From assembly GCF_002157465.1 (NCBI RefSeq), contig NZ_NHOC01000007.1, positions 140,426-204,425 of the forward strand: a stretch of 64,000 nucleotides of DNA. The letters run 5' to 3'. The first letter of the stretch is position 1, and each line of letters opens with the position of its first letter. The notes below the pieces were generated by a model. It was given only the letters and a program-made list of their open reading frames with translations. It did no database searches and had not been told where the DNA came from. This DNA is from Butyricicoccus porcorum. Lineage in GTDB: Bacteria > Bacillota > Clostridia > Oscillospirales > Butyricicoccaceae. Positions 15,515 through 23,486 of this stretch are shown here, one piece after another. A program made the translations under genes and the position numbers.

Positions 15515-17236
15515 ATGAGCATTTCGATTTCTGGCAGCAAGTATGCTGCAATGTACGGCCCCACGGTCGGCGACAAGGTCCGTCTGGCGGATACCAGCCT
15601 GGTCATTGAGGTCGAGAAGGATTACACCACCTACGGCGACGAAGCCAAGTTCGGTGGCGGCAAGACGCTGCGTGACGGCATGGGTCAGTCGGTCAAAACC
15701 CGCAGCATGGACGGCGACCTTGATCTCGTCATCACCAATGCACTGATTGTCGATTCCACCGGCATTATTAAGGCGGATATTGGCATCAAGGACGGTAAGA
15801 TTGCGGGCATCGGCAAGGCGGGCAACCCGGATACGATGGACGGCGTCACGCCGGGCATGACGGTCGGCGCGTCCACCGAGGCACTCGCGGGCGAGGGCAT
15901 GCTGGTCACCGCGGGCGGCATTGATACCCACATCCATTTCATCAGCCCGCAGCAGATTGACTGTGCACTGTACAGCGGTGTCACCACGATGATCGGCGGC
16001 GGCACCGGTCCGGCGGACGGCACGAATGCAACCACCTGTACTCCGGGTCCGTGGAACATCAAGATGATGCTCAAGGCGGCGGAGGAATACCCGATGAACC
16101 TCGGCTTCCTCGGTAAGGGCAACTGCTCTGATGAACAGCCGCTGATTGAACAGGTCAAGGCGGGCGCGATGGGTCTGAAGATTCATGAGGACTGGGGCGC
16201 AACCCCGGCTGTTATCGACCACTGCCTCAACGTCGCGGATGAATACGACGTACAGGTTGCCATCCACACCGATACCCTGAACGAGGGCGGCTGTGTTGAG
16301 GATACGCTGGACGCGATTGCCGGACGCACCATTCACACCTACCACACGGAGGGCGCAGGCGGCGGACATGCGCCGGATATCATCCGCGCGGCAGCAGCAC
16401 CGAATGTACTCCCGTCTTCCACCAACCCGACCATGCCGTTCACTGTCAACACGCTGGACGAGCATATGGACATGCTGATGGTCTGCCACCATCTGGACAA
16501 AAACATTCCGGAGGATATTGCGTTTGCGGATTCCCGCATCCGTCCGGAGACCATTGCGGCGGAAGATGTCCTGCACGATATGGGTATTTTCAGCATGATG
16601 AGCTCTGACTCGCAGGCAATGGGTCGTGTCGGCGAGGTTATTACCCGCACCTGGCAGACCGCCAGCAAGATGAAGGACGAGCGCGGTGCATTGCCGGAGG
16701 ACGAGGGTCACGGCAACGACAATTTCCGCGTCAAGCGTTACATTGCAAAGTATACCATCAACCCGGCGCTGACCCACGGCATTGCCGACTATGTCGGTTC
16801 GGTCGAGACGGGCAAGTTCGCCGATCTGGTTCTGTGGAACCCGGCATTCTTCGGCGCAAAGCCGGACATTATCATCAAGGGCGGCATGATCCTCGCCTCC
16901 AAGATGGGCGATGCGAATGCATCCATTCCGACCACCCAGCCGGTGCTGTATCAGCCGATGTTTGCGGCGCACGGCAAGGCAAAGTTCGAGTCCTGCCTGA
17001 CCTTTGTCTCTAAGGCTGCCATGGATGCGGATGTCAAGGGCGCATACGGTCTGGAAAAGACGGTCGTTCCGGTTTCCGGCTGCCGCAAGATCACCAAGAA
17101 GGACATGGTTTACAACGACCGCACGCCGGCGCTTACCGTTGATCCGGAGACCTATGAGGTCACGGTTGACGGCGAACCCATCAGCTCCAAGCCGGCAGAA
17201 AAGCTGCCGCTGACACAGCTGTACAGCCTGTTCTAA
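15515..17236 (+). CDS. ureC: Urease alpha (catalytic) subunit
   Basis: 573 residues, full length. It hydrolyses urea to ammonia and carbamate at a dinickel centre. Nickel ligands are visible: HIHF in [14 protein letters not shown], the carbamylated Lys222 in GLKIHEDWG, and [14 protein letters not shown] and [13 protein letters not shown]. The mobile flap Cys-His is in [28 protein letters not shown] lies upstream. All catalytic residues appear intact. Confidence 0.98.
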   Translation: MSISISGSKYAAMYGPTVGDKVRLADTSLVIEVEKDYTTYGDEAKFGGGKTLRDGMGQSVKTRSMDGDLDLVITNALIVDSTGIIKADIGIKDGKIAGIGKAGNPDTMDGVTPGMTVGASTEALAGEGMLVTAGGIDTHIHFISPQQIDCALYSGVTTMIGGGTGPADGTNATTCTPGPWNIKMMLKAAEEYPMNLGFLGKGNCSDEQPLIEQVKAGAMGLKIHEDWGATPAVIDHCLNVADEYDVQVAIHTDTLNEGGCVEDTLDAIAGRTIHTYHTEGAGGGHAPDIIRAAAAPNVLPSSTNPTMPFTVNTLDEHMDMLMVCHHLDKNIPEDIAFADSRIRPETIAAEDVLHDMGIFSMMSSDSQAMGRVGEVITRTWQTASKMKDERGALPEDEGHGNDNFRVKRYIAKYTINPALTHGIADYVGSVETGKFADLVLWNPAFFGAKPDIIIKGGMILASKMGDANASIPTTQPVLYQPMFAAHGKAKFESCLTFVSKAAMDADVKGAYGLEKTVVPVSGCRKITKKDMVYNDRTPALTVDPETYEVTVDGEPISSKPAEKLPLTQLYSLF

Positions 17237-17263
17237 TTCTACTGCATTCAGGAGGAAACCAAT

Positions 17264-17773
17264 ATGTTAGGCGTTTGCCTGTTATTCGTTGGCATTGTAC
17301 TGATTAACAACGGTATGTGCAACCTTTATCACGTGGACGGCAAGTCCGCCGCCGTGATGAATATCTTCACCGGCGGCCTGTCGCTGTTCATCAACTTTGT
17401 CAATCTGGTTCAGGGCAACTACTATGCCGCCGGCACCGGACTGCTGTTCTGCTTCACCTATCTGTTTGTCGCCGTGAACAATTTCCTCGGCAAGGCAAAT
17501 CCGATCCCGTTTGCGTGGTTTTCCACGTTTGTCGCGGTCAATGCCGTCATTTTCGGCATCATTGAGGGCGTCACCGGCAGCGCGGCACTCGGCATTGTGC
17601 CGGACTGGCGCTGGGCTGTGATCTGGTGGCTGTGGGCCATCCTCTGGGGCACTGCCTTTGTCGAGGACATCATGGGCAAGAAGCTGGGCAAGTTTACGCC
17701 CTGCCTCCAGGTTTTTGAAGGCGTTGTCACTGCCTGGATTCCGGGCGTCATGATGCTGCTTCAGATCTGGTAA
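17264..17773 (+). CDS. ureI: UreI/AmiS-family urea channel
   Basis: 169 residues with six hydrophobic segments, beginning MLGVCLLFVGIVLINNGMCN. The family includes the acid-gated urea channel UreI and amide carrier AmiS; inside a urease operon urea is the natural substrate. Family features include the WRWAVIWWLWAILWGTAFVED stretch. Few periplasmic histidines are visible, so acid gating as in Helicobacter cannot be assumed. AGGAGG precedes the ATG. It lets external urea reach the cytoplasmic enzyme. Confidence 0.9.
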   Translation: MLGVCLLFVGIVLINNGMCNLYHVDGKSAAVMNIFTGGLSLFINFVNLVQGNYYAAGTGLLFCFTYLFVAVNNFLGKANPIPFAWFSTFVAVNAVIFGIIEGVTGSAALGIVPDWRWAVIWWLWAILWGTAFVEDIMGKKLGKFTPCLQVFEGVVTAWIPGVMMLLQIW

Positions 17774-17800
17774 AACAAACACGAAATGAGGAATTGAGTT

Positions 17801-18280
17801 ATGCTTTGCGAACAGGTTTTTGGCACGCTGCGCGATATTGATACGGTCGGCAAGACGGTGGAGACCGTCGATATCGAGTGGCATGAGGCGTTTAAGAAAA
17901 TCCACAGAAAGACGACAGACAAGGGTCATGAAGTCGGTATCCGTATGGATGATTCCGTGCTCACGCGCGGCCTGCGTCAGGACGATGTGATTTATGTGGA
18001 TGACAATACGGTGGTTGTGGTGAACATCCCGCCCTGCGAGGCGATCCGGGCAGAGGTACGCCGGGATCATCCGCGCCAGATTGCGAAGCTCTGCTACGAA
18101 GTCGGAAACACGCATACAACGATGTTCCGCGGCGAGGATGATTTTACGTTTTACATCCCGTATCATGAGCCGATGATGGACAAGCTGGGCAAAATCCACG
18201 GTGTGACGGTCGAAAAGACAACAGTACGGTTCGATTTTGACAAGTCTCTGTCATCGACCATCAACAACCACCATCACTGA
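17801..18280 (+). CDS. ureE: Urease accessory nickel metallochaperone
   Basis: 159 residues. UreE has an N-terminal peptide-binding domain and a C-terminal metal-binding domain; here the latter includes CYEVGNTHTTMFRGEDDFTF and the tail NNHHH. It hands nickel to UreG for insertion into UreC. Its TGA overlaps the ureF start (TGATG), so the two are translationally coupled. Confidence 0.93.
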   Translation: MLCEQVFGTLRDIDTVGKTVETVDIEWHEAFKKIHRKTTDKGHEVGIRMDDSVLTRGLRQDDVIYVDDNTVVVVNIPPCEAIRAEVRRDHPRQIAKLCYEVGNTHTTMFRGEDDFTFYIPYHEPMMDKLGKIHGVTVEKTTVRFDFDKSLSSTINNHHH

Positions 18281-18981
18281 TGGGTGCGGACATGAACGAA
18301 ACACAGTTTTATCTTTTACAGGTCAACGATGCACTGTTCCCGATTGGTGCTTATTCGCATTCGCAGGGACTGGAAACTTATATCCAGAAGGGCATTGTTC
18401 ATGATGAAGCGACAGCGGAGGAATATATCTCGCACAAGCTGCGCTGGAATCTGGCATATACCGATCTGCTCGCTGTGCGCCTTGCCTATGAGCGCGCGCA
18501 GGCAGAAGATCTTGCCGGGCTGATGCGGCTGGAAGATCTGCTGGCAGCATCTCGTTTGCCGATGGAGCAGCGGGAGGCTTCCCGCAAGATGGGTTCCCGG
18601 TTTGCGAAGACGATACAGAAGCTGGAGATCAACGGTCTCGGCGCGGTTTTTTCCGAATATCTTGCCGCACGCAGCAGGAAGCCGATGACACACTGCTGTA
18701 TTTACGGCGTCTTCTGTGCGGCACTCGGGATCGGACTGGATGATGCGTTGTCGCATTACCTGTATGCCCAGACATCCGCTATGGTCACCAACTGTGTCAA
18801 GACCATCCCACTCAGTCAAAGCGCCGGACAAAAACTGCTGAGCAGCTGTTACAATTCCTTTCAGGAAATTCTCTCCTCCGTCCGCGAATGGACGGAGGAA
18901 GATCTCTGCCTCTCGGCGCCCGGTTTTGACCTGCGGGGCATTCAGCATGAAAAGCTGTATTCCCGCCTCTATATGTCATAA
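18280..18981 (+). CDS. ureF: Urease accessory protein UreF
   Basis: 233 residues. Typical UreF start QVNDALFPIGAYSHSQGLET and the C-terminal QTSAMVTNCVKTIPLSQSAGQ. UreF with UreD and UreG forms the nickel-insertion complex and gates GTP hydrolysis. The ATG at 18280 overlaps the ureE stop; the second Met, at 18292, is an alternative because neither has a strong ribosome site. Confidence 0.93.
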   Translation: MGADMNETQFYLLQVNDALFPIGAYSHSQGLETYIQKGIVHDEATAEEYISHKLRWNLAYTDLLAVRLAYERAQAEDLAGLMRLEDLLAASRLPMEQREASRKMGSRFAKTIQKLEINGLGAVFSEYLAARSRKPMTHCCIYGVFCAALGIGLDDALSHYLYAQTSAMVTNCVKTIPLSQSAGQKLLSSCYNSFQEILSSVREWTEEDLCLSAPGFDLRGIQHEKLYSRLYMS

Positions 18982-19005
18982 CAAACAGAAATGGAGTAAG
19001 CAATT

Positions 19006-19614
19006 ATGTCTTATGTAAAAATTGGTGTCGCCGGGCCGGTCGGTTCGGGCAAAACTGCGCTGATCGAAGCGCTGTCCAGACGCATGGCAGAAGAATACAG
19101 CATCGGTGTCATTACCAACGATATCTATACCAAGGAGGACGCGGAATTCCTTGCGAAGAACAGCGTCCTGCCGATTGAGCGCATTATCGGCGTCGAAACC
19201 GGCGGCTGTCCGCACACCGCAATCCGTGAGGATGCTTCGATGAATCTGGAAGCGGTCGATGATATGATGGAGCGCTTCCCGGATATTGAACTGCTGTTTA
19301 TTGAGAGCGGCGGTGACAATCTCTCCGCAACCTTCAGCCCGGAGCTGGTCGATGCGACCATTTTTGTCATCGATGTCGCAGAGGGTGACAAAATCCCGCG
19401 CAAGGGCGGCCCGGGTATTACGCGTTCCGATCTGCTGGTTATCAATAAGATTGATCTTGCACCGTATGTCGGCGCGAGCCTCGAGGTGATGGAGCGTGAC
19501 TCCAAAAAAATGCGAGGAGATCGCCCGTTCCTGTTCACCAATATCCGCAGCGGCGAGCATGTGGACGAGGTCGTCGACTGGATCAAGAAGAACGTCCTGC
19601 TGGAAGGAATCTAA
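19006..19614 (+). CDS. ureG: Urease accessory GTPase
   Basis: 202 residues. P-loop [14 protein letters not shown], metal motif [13 protein letters not shown] (Cys-Pro-His), and the G4 motif [13 protein letters not shown]. It couples GTP hydrolysis to nickel delivery into the urease active site. AAATGGAG lies before the ATG. The gene ends directly at the ureD start codon (TAA ATG). Confidence 0.97.
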   Translation: MSYVKIGVAGPVGSGKTALIEALSRRMAEEYSIGVITNDIYTKEDAEFLAKNSVLPIERIIGVETGGCPHTAIREDASMNLEAVDDMMERFPDIELLFIESGGDNLSATFSPELVDATIFVIDVAEGDKIPRKGGPGITRSDLLVINKIDLAPYVGASLEVMERDSKKMRGDRPFLFTNIRSGEHVDEVVDWIKKNVLLEGI

Positions 19615-20403
19615 ATGGACAATCAATTCGGAAAAACCTCCCGGCTTTCGGTTTCAGCGGTATGCCGCGATGGCAGGACAATTCTGGACGATGTGTCCTT
19701 TACCGCACCATATAAGCTGATGAAGCCGTTTCCCAAAGCAAATGGCGGCATACAGATTATGCCGGTGTGCGCGTCGGCGGGTATCATGCGCGGCGATACG
19801 CAGGAATTTGCATATCATGTCGGCGCAGGTGCCGATCTCGAGGTACTGTCGCAGTCATTTGACAAAATCCATAAAATGGACAGCGGTTCGGCATCCCGGC
19901 ACATCCACATTGAAGTGGAGCTGGACGCCGTGCTGTATTATGCGCCGCAGCCGGTCATTCCGTTTGCACAGTCCGCTTTTGACAGCGAGATGGATATTCA
20001 TCTTGCGGATGTTTCTTCTCGCTTTTTTTTGCAGGATATCATTTCCTGCGGCAGAACTGCCTATGACGAACGGTTTGCCTACCGCAGATTTTCATCAAAG
20101 GTATGGATTACGCGCGGGGAGGAACTGATTTACCGCGACAACACGCGGTACGAGCCGGACAAAATGCCAATGGAGGGCATGGGTATGTATGAGGGCTATA
20201 CGCACATGGCGAATTTGTTCCTCTCCGGCCCATGCACACAGCTTCAGGAGCCGATCTGGGACATTCTGGAGCAGGCAGAGGCAGAAGGCGGTGTGACCGC
20301 GCTGACACAGGGCGATCTCGCGGTTCGTATTTTCGGAACTCGTGCGCAGCAGCTCCAGCAGACTGCGGAGAAAATTCGCCAGCTGTATGAAAACAATCTT
20401 TGA
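19615..20403 (+). CDS. ureD: Urease accessory protein UreD (UreH)
   Basis: 262 residues. Family features: LMKPFPKANGGIQIMPVCAS near residue 30, then DLEVLSQSFDKIHKMDSGSAS. UreD binds apo-urease and recruits UreF and UreG. Starts immediately after the ureG stop; last gene of the operon. No T-rich terminator follows on the plus strand, only the hairpin at 20424-20457. Confidence 0.93.
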   Translation: MDNQFGKTSRLSVSAVCRDGRTILDDVSFTAPYKLMKPFPKANGGIQIMPVCASAGIMRGDTQEFAYHVGAGADLEVLSQSFDKIHKMDSGSASRHIHIEVELDAVLYYAPQPVIPFAQSAFDSEMDIHLADVSSRFFLQDIISCGRTAYDERFAYRRFSSKVWITRGEELIYRDNTRYEPDKMPMEGMGMYEGYTHMANLFLSGPCTQLQEPIWDILEQAEAEGGVTALTQGDLAVRIFGTRAQQLQQTAEKIRQLYENNL

Positions 20404-20423
20404 CCAGAATATTCTGTGATAAA

Positions 20424-20457
20424 AAGAGGCTCTCGAATTGCTGTTCGGGAGCCTCTT
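20424..20457 (-). terminator. Terminator of the MFS gene; hairpin also ends the urease operon
   Basis: AAGAGGCTCTCGAA and TTCGGGAGCCTCTT form a 14-bp stem with one mismatch. The T-run is on the minus-strand side, so it is a good terminator for the MFS gene and at best a 3' hairpin for ureD. Confidence 0.75.
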
Positions 20458-20463
20458 GACACG

Positions 20464-21606
20464 TTATTGGTCTTTTTTTGCGTGTTCCAGTCGGACGAGC
20501 AGGAGAGAGCTGACAAGCATGCCCGCGACAGCGGCGGTGATTGCCATCATGCCGGCAGAGATACCCAGTCGTGCACCGACTGCACCCGTGATATACGGCA
20601 TGACGATTGCTCCAATTCCGGCAGTAGGCAAAAGAATGCCCATGGCACGCGCCGACATGGCAGAGCCGACACAGGCGACGGCCGTCGGGTTGATGCCTGC
20701 GATGGACAGTCCGAACAGTGCGAGAAAGGCCAGAGCTGCCACAGAATGGTGCGCGTTCATCAGCCCGACATAGGTGATAAGACAGCAGACTGACATGAGC
20801 GCCAGCGCGCGCGGGTGGCTGCGGATGGGCAGGACAAATGCAACGGCAAGTCGTCCGATCAGCGTCGCCAGCCAGATCACAGTGATGGTTCCCTGACTCC
20901 AGAAGGGCGGCAGGATACCGGTATCCTTAAAATAGGTGACCATCCAGCCGGTCACGCTGATTTCTGTGCAGTTTTGGAAGAAAATCAGGGCAGTCAGAAT
21001 CCAGAAGCGTGTGCTGCGCAGAAAGCTCCAGTCGCTGTCTGCCTGTCCGGATGTCCGGCGGGTGGTGGACAGCCCTGCCTGCGAAAATAGCAGCCACAGC
21101 AGAAGGCCGCAGACTGCAAAGCCAAACATGGACGCGTTCCAGCTGATCCGACTCAATGCGGCGATAAACAGCGGGGAGAGCAGCGCGCCGACGGCATATG
21201 CTGCGTGAATGAGGTTCAAAGAGCGCGTGCGGTCGACGGCTTTTCCGGCGAGCACGTTGCTGGCGTTGAGTGTGCTGCCCTTTCCGATGCCTGCCAGAAA
21301 GAAAGCGGCGAACAGCCAGAGCGGATTGCCTGAAACTGCCATCAGACAAAAGCTGAGCATATAGCCTGCCGAGAGCAGGAGAACCGTGCGCCGGTCACCG
21401 AGATATGCGGGCAGCATGCCGGTCAGAAAGGCAGAAACCAGATTGCCGACGCTGAGCGCTGCGAGAAGGGTTCCGCCCAATTCATAATCAAATCCGTACC
21501 GATCCTGTAAAATTGTGAGCAGCACGCCGCCGCTTGCGACACATGCGCCGCTGAAAAACATCGTGCCGCGGGCGCAGATATCCGGCCGTAATGCCTGTGT
21601 TGCCAT
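20464..21606 (-). CDS. Major facilitator superfamily transporter
   Basis: 380 residues, about twelve hydrophobic segments. It starts MATQALRPDICARGTMFFSG, and the loop AYLGDRRTVLLL carries the MFS A-motif-like basic signature. AGGAGG precedes the ATG. The substrate is unclear: the gene stands alone between convergent urease genes and divergent dus. Short MFS proteins of this type include putative sugar and drug carriers. Confidence 0.85.
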   Translation of the reverse strand: MATQALRPDICARGTMFFSGACVASGGVLLTILQDRYGFDYELGGTLLAALSVGNLVSAFLTGMLPAYLGDRRTVLLLSAGYMLSFCLMAVSGNPLWLFAAFFLAGIGKGSTLNASNVLAGKAVDRTRSLNLIHAAYAVGALLSPLFIAALSRISWNASMFGFAVCGLLLWLLFSQAGLSTTRRTSGQADSDWSFLRSTRFWILTALIFFQNCTEISVTGWMVTYFKDTGILPPFWSQGTITVIWLATLIGRLAVAFVLPIRSHPRALALMSVCCLITYVGLMNAHHSVAALAFLALFGLSIAGINPTAVACVGSAMSARAMGILLPTAGIGAIVMPYITGAVGARLGISAGMMAITAAVAGMLVSSLLLVRLEHAKKDQ

Positions 21607-21654
21607 TGTTGTCCTCCTGTATTGTCAAAATTATCAAATTTTGTTGCTCTGAAA

Positions 21655-21684
21655 ATCATACCGCATATATTCTGGTGTTGTCAA
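21655..21684 (-). promoter_or_regulatory. Promoter for the MFS gene
   Basis: Minus strand: TTGACA (21684-21679), 18 bp, TATGAT (21660-21655). Confidence 0.8.
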
Positions 21685-21720
21685 CCGCAATTTCGACAAG
21701 AACCGCATTGGGTGTCGGCG

Positions 21721-21749
21721 TTGATTTTTGTGTACGGATACCGTATACT
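21721..21749 (+). promoter_or_regulatory. Promoter for dus
   Basis: TTGATT, 17 bp, TATACT at 21744-21749. It is divergent from the MFS promoter; together they fill the intergenic space. Confidence 0.75.
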
Positions 21750-21800
21750 GAAAGGCAAATAAAACAGATGGATACATATTATATAGGATGGATTTTGACG

Positions 21801-22757
21801 ATGAGATATTATTTTGCCCCGCTGGAAGGGATCACCGGATATATATTCAGAAACACCTATAAGGAGCATTTTGGCGCGATCGATGCCTATTTTTCCCCTT
21901 TTTTGGGGCCGAATCGCGACGGCGGGCTTCGGTCAGGGGAAATCAATGACATTCTGCCGCAGAATAACAGCAGAATACATCTGGTACCGCAGATTCTGAC
22001 CAATGATGCTGCCGCGTTTGGAACGGTCGCAGACCGGCTGTGCGAATACGGCTATGAGGAGGTCAATTTGAACCTCGGCTGTCCATCCGGGACTGTTGTC
22101 GCCAAGAAAAAGGGTGCAGGTCTTCTGGCGGAGATGGAACGGTTGGAACGCTTTCTGGATGAAATTTTTTCGCAGTGCTCCATTCGGATTTCCATTAAAA
22201 CCAGAATTGGCAAGGACAGCCCAGAGGAATTCCCGGCACTGCTGGAGCTGTTTAACCGGTACCCGGTTTCTGAGCTGATTGTCCACCCGCGCGTACAGAC
22301 AGATTTTTATAGAAACCAGCCCAACTGGGAGGCCTTTGCCTGCGCTGTAAACGGCGCAAACATGCCGGTGTGTTACAACGGTGATTTATTCACGACAGAA
22401 GACATCTACCGCTTTGCGGCACGGTTTCCCACGGTAGAGACAGTCATGCTTGGGCGCGGTTTGCTGTCCAATCCCGGTCTTGCGGCGCAGGCAGAGGGAC
22501 ATGCACCGACAGATAAAAAGCACCTGTATGGCTTCCATGACGCGCTGCTGGAACGATATCAGGAGGTTTTATCCGGACAGCGCAATGTGTTGTTCAAGAT
22601 GAAGGAGCTGTGGGTATATCTCAGCTGCCTGTTTGAACATCCCGAAAAATACGCCAAAAAAATCCGAAAAGCGCAGACGCTGGCGGCATACCGCAAGGCA
22701 GTCGATGAGCTGTTCGCGGAGCAGGAACTGCGGAACGAATCCAGCTTTGCAGGATAA
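21801..22757 (+). CDS. dus: tRNA-dihydrouridine synthase
   Basis: 318 residues. FMN-dependent reduction of uridine to dihydrouridine in tRNA. Motifs: YYFAPLEGITGYIFR at the start, NLNLGCPSGTVVAKKKGAGLL with the catalytic Cys, IKTRIG, and VMLGRGLLSNPGL. The ATG at 21801 gives the usual family N-terminus; an in-frame ATG at 21768 would add eleven residues and is also downstream of the promoter. Monocistronic, with a terminator at 22775. Confidence 0.92.
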   Translation: MRYYFAPLEGITGYIFRNTYKEHFGAIDAYFSPFLGPNRDGGLRSGEINDILPQNNSRIHLVPQILTNDAAAFGTVADRLCEYGYEEVNLNLGCPSGTVVAKKKGAGLLAEMERLERFLDEIFSQCSIRISIKTRIGKDSPEEFPALLELFNRYPVSELIVHPRVQTDFYRNQPNWEAFACAVNGANMPVCYNGDLFTTEDIYRFAARFPTVETVMLGRGLLSNPGLAAQAEGHAPTDKKHLYGFHDALLERYQEVLSGQRNVLFKMKELWVYLSCLFEHPEKYAKKIRKAQTLAAYRKAVDELFAEQELRNESSFAG

Positions 22758-22774
22758 TGGAATCGGACACATGG

Positions 22775-22808
22775 TCTGCGCTTCTGTGCATGCAGAGCGC
22801 AGATTTTT
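22775..22808 (+). terminator. Intrinsic terminator after dus
   Basis: TCTGCGCTTCT pairs with AGAGCGCAGA across an 8-base loop, followed by five T. Confidence 0.8.
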
Positions 22809-22874
22809 GTACCCTTGCGCCGAGATGGACGAGACACGGAAGTTAGCGAATGCTTAAAATTTTACCGGTAGTGA

Positions 22875-22903
22875 TTGACAGCCCGTTAGATGTGTGATAT
22901 GCT
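22875..22903 (+). promoter_or_regulatory. Promoter of the DtxR-type gene
   Basis: TTGACA, 17 bp, TATGCT. Transcription would begin near 22910, at the edge of the palindrome 22913-22926. Confidence 0.78.
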
Positions 22904-22912
22904 GAAAACTAG

Positions 22913-22926
22913 TTAGCATAAGCTAA
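22913..22926. promoter_or_regulatory. DtxR-type operator (autoregulation)
   Basis: TTAGCATAAGCTAA is a perfect TTAGC-N4-GCTAA palindrome over the predicted transcription start. A related site occurs at 23441-23454. Confidence 0.7.
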
Positions 22927-22982
22927 TAAGATATGCTTTTTCGGCAACCATATATGCCGGAGAGACAGGAGGAGGCAGGTAG

Positions 22983-23351
22983 ATGGAACTGACAAGTACA
23001 CATCTGCGCTATTTATTGACAATGTACGAGCTGTCAAAGACCGGGAATGATATTCGACTGACAGAAATTGCGAGTATCCTACAGGTCAAAAAAGCGTCAG
23101 CAGCGCGCATTGTCGCTGTTTTTCGTGACAAAGAGCTGGTGATTCAGCAGCCGTATGGCAAGGTCCATCTAACGGAATATGGCAGGCAGACGGCGGGCCT
23201 GTATGAGCAGTGTGTGGACAACCTCGCAGCGTGCCTGATCCGTGCAGGACTTCCTCTGAGCGCGCAGGAAGCACAGCAGGCCGCCTGTGTTCTGTTGACA
23301 GAGCTGCCAGAGGCGTGTATCCGAAAGATGAAAAAAGTTGTTGACAACTAA
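22983..23351 (+). CDS. DtxR-family metal-dependent regulator
   Basis: 122 residues: a winged-helix domain (HLRYLLTMYELSKTGNDIRL, then IASILQVKKASAARIVAVF, wing PYGKVHLTEYGRQTA) plus a shortened dimerisation domain. It lacks the SH3-like third domain, as small MntR/SirR-type members do. The family represses metal-uptake or redox genes when Fe(II) or Mn(II) is bound. Palindromes in front of this gene and of the next gene fit autoregulation and control of the flavoprotein operon. GGAGGAGG precedes the ATG. Confidence 0.8.
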   Translation: MELTSTHLRYLLTMYELSKTGNDIRLTEIASILQVKKASAARIVAVFRDKELVIQQPYGKVHLTEYGRQTAGLYEQCVDNLAACLIRAGLPLSAQEAQQAACVLLTELPEACIRKMKKVVDN

Positions 23352-23369
23352 CAAGAGACGCGCTATAAT
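23341..23369 (+). promoter_or_regulatory. Consensus promoter of the flavoprotein operon
   Basis: TTGACA, 17 bp, TATAAT: a full consensus, overlapping the last codons of the DtxR gene. Start of transcription is expected near 23376, only about 18 bases before a perfect terminator. Confidence 0.8.
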
Positions 23370-23393
23370 TTACCTGTCAGAAATAAGAAGAAA

Positions 23394-23431
23394 AGTTGCG
23401 TGGAGAGTTTGCTCCACGCAACTGCTTTTTT
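23394..23431 (+). terminator. Perfect terminator inside the operon leader
   Basis: AGTTGCGTGGAG and CTCCACGCAACT form a 12-bp perfect stem with a 6-base loop, then GC and six T. It may end the DtxR transcript, but it also lies between the 23341 promoter and the SLH gene. Confidence 0.85.
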
Positions 23432-23440
23432 CAAAGAAAG

Positions 23441-23454
23441 TTAGCTCATACTAA
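23441..23454. promoter_or_regulatory. Second DtxR-type box, downstream of the leader terminator
   Basis: TTAGCTCATACTAA (TTAG-N6-CTAA, within GTTAG...CTAAC) resembles the box at 22913. It lies after the terminator and 32 bp before the SLH gene start, a position suited to a roadblock. Confidence 0.55.
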
Positions 23455-23486
23455 CAACACCACACGCGGACAGAAAGGAAAGTAAC

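Noticed and set aside
14798-16972. A 724-codon open frame on the minus strand opposite ureABC
   Set aside because: It mirrors the codon bias of ureC and lies over the leader terminators; it has no ribosome site and its translation looks like no protein family.
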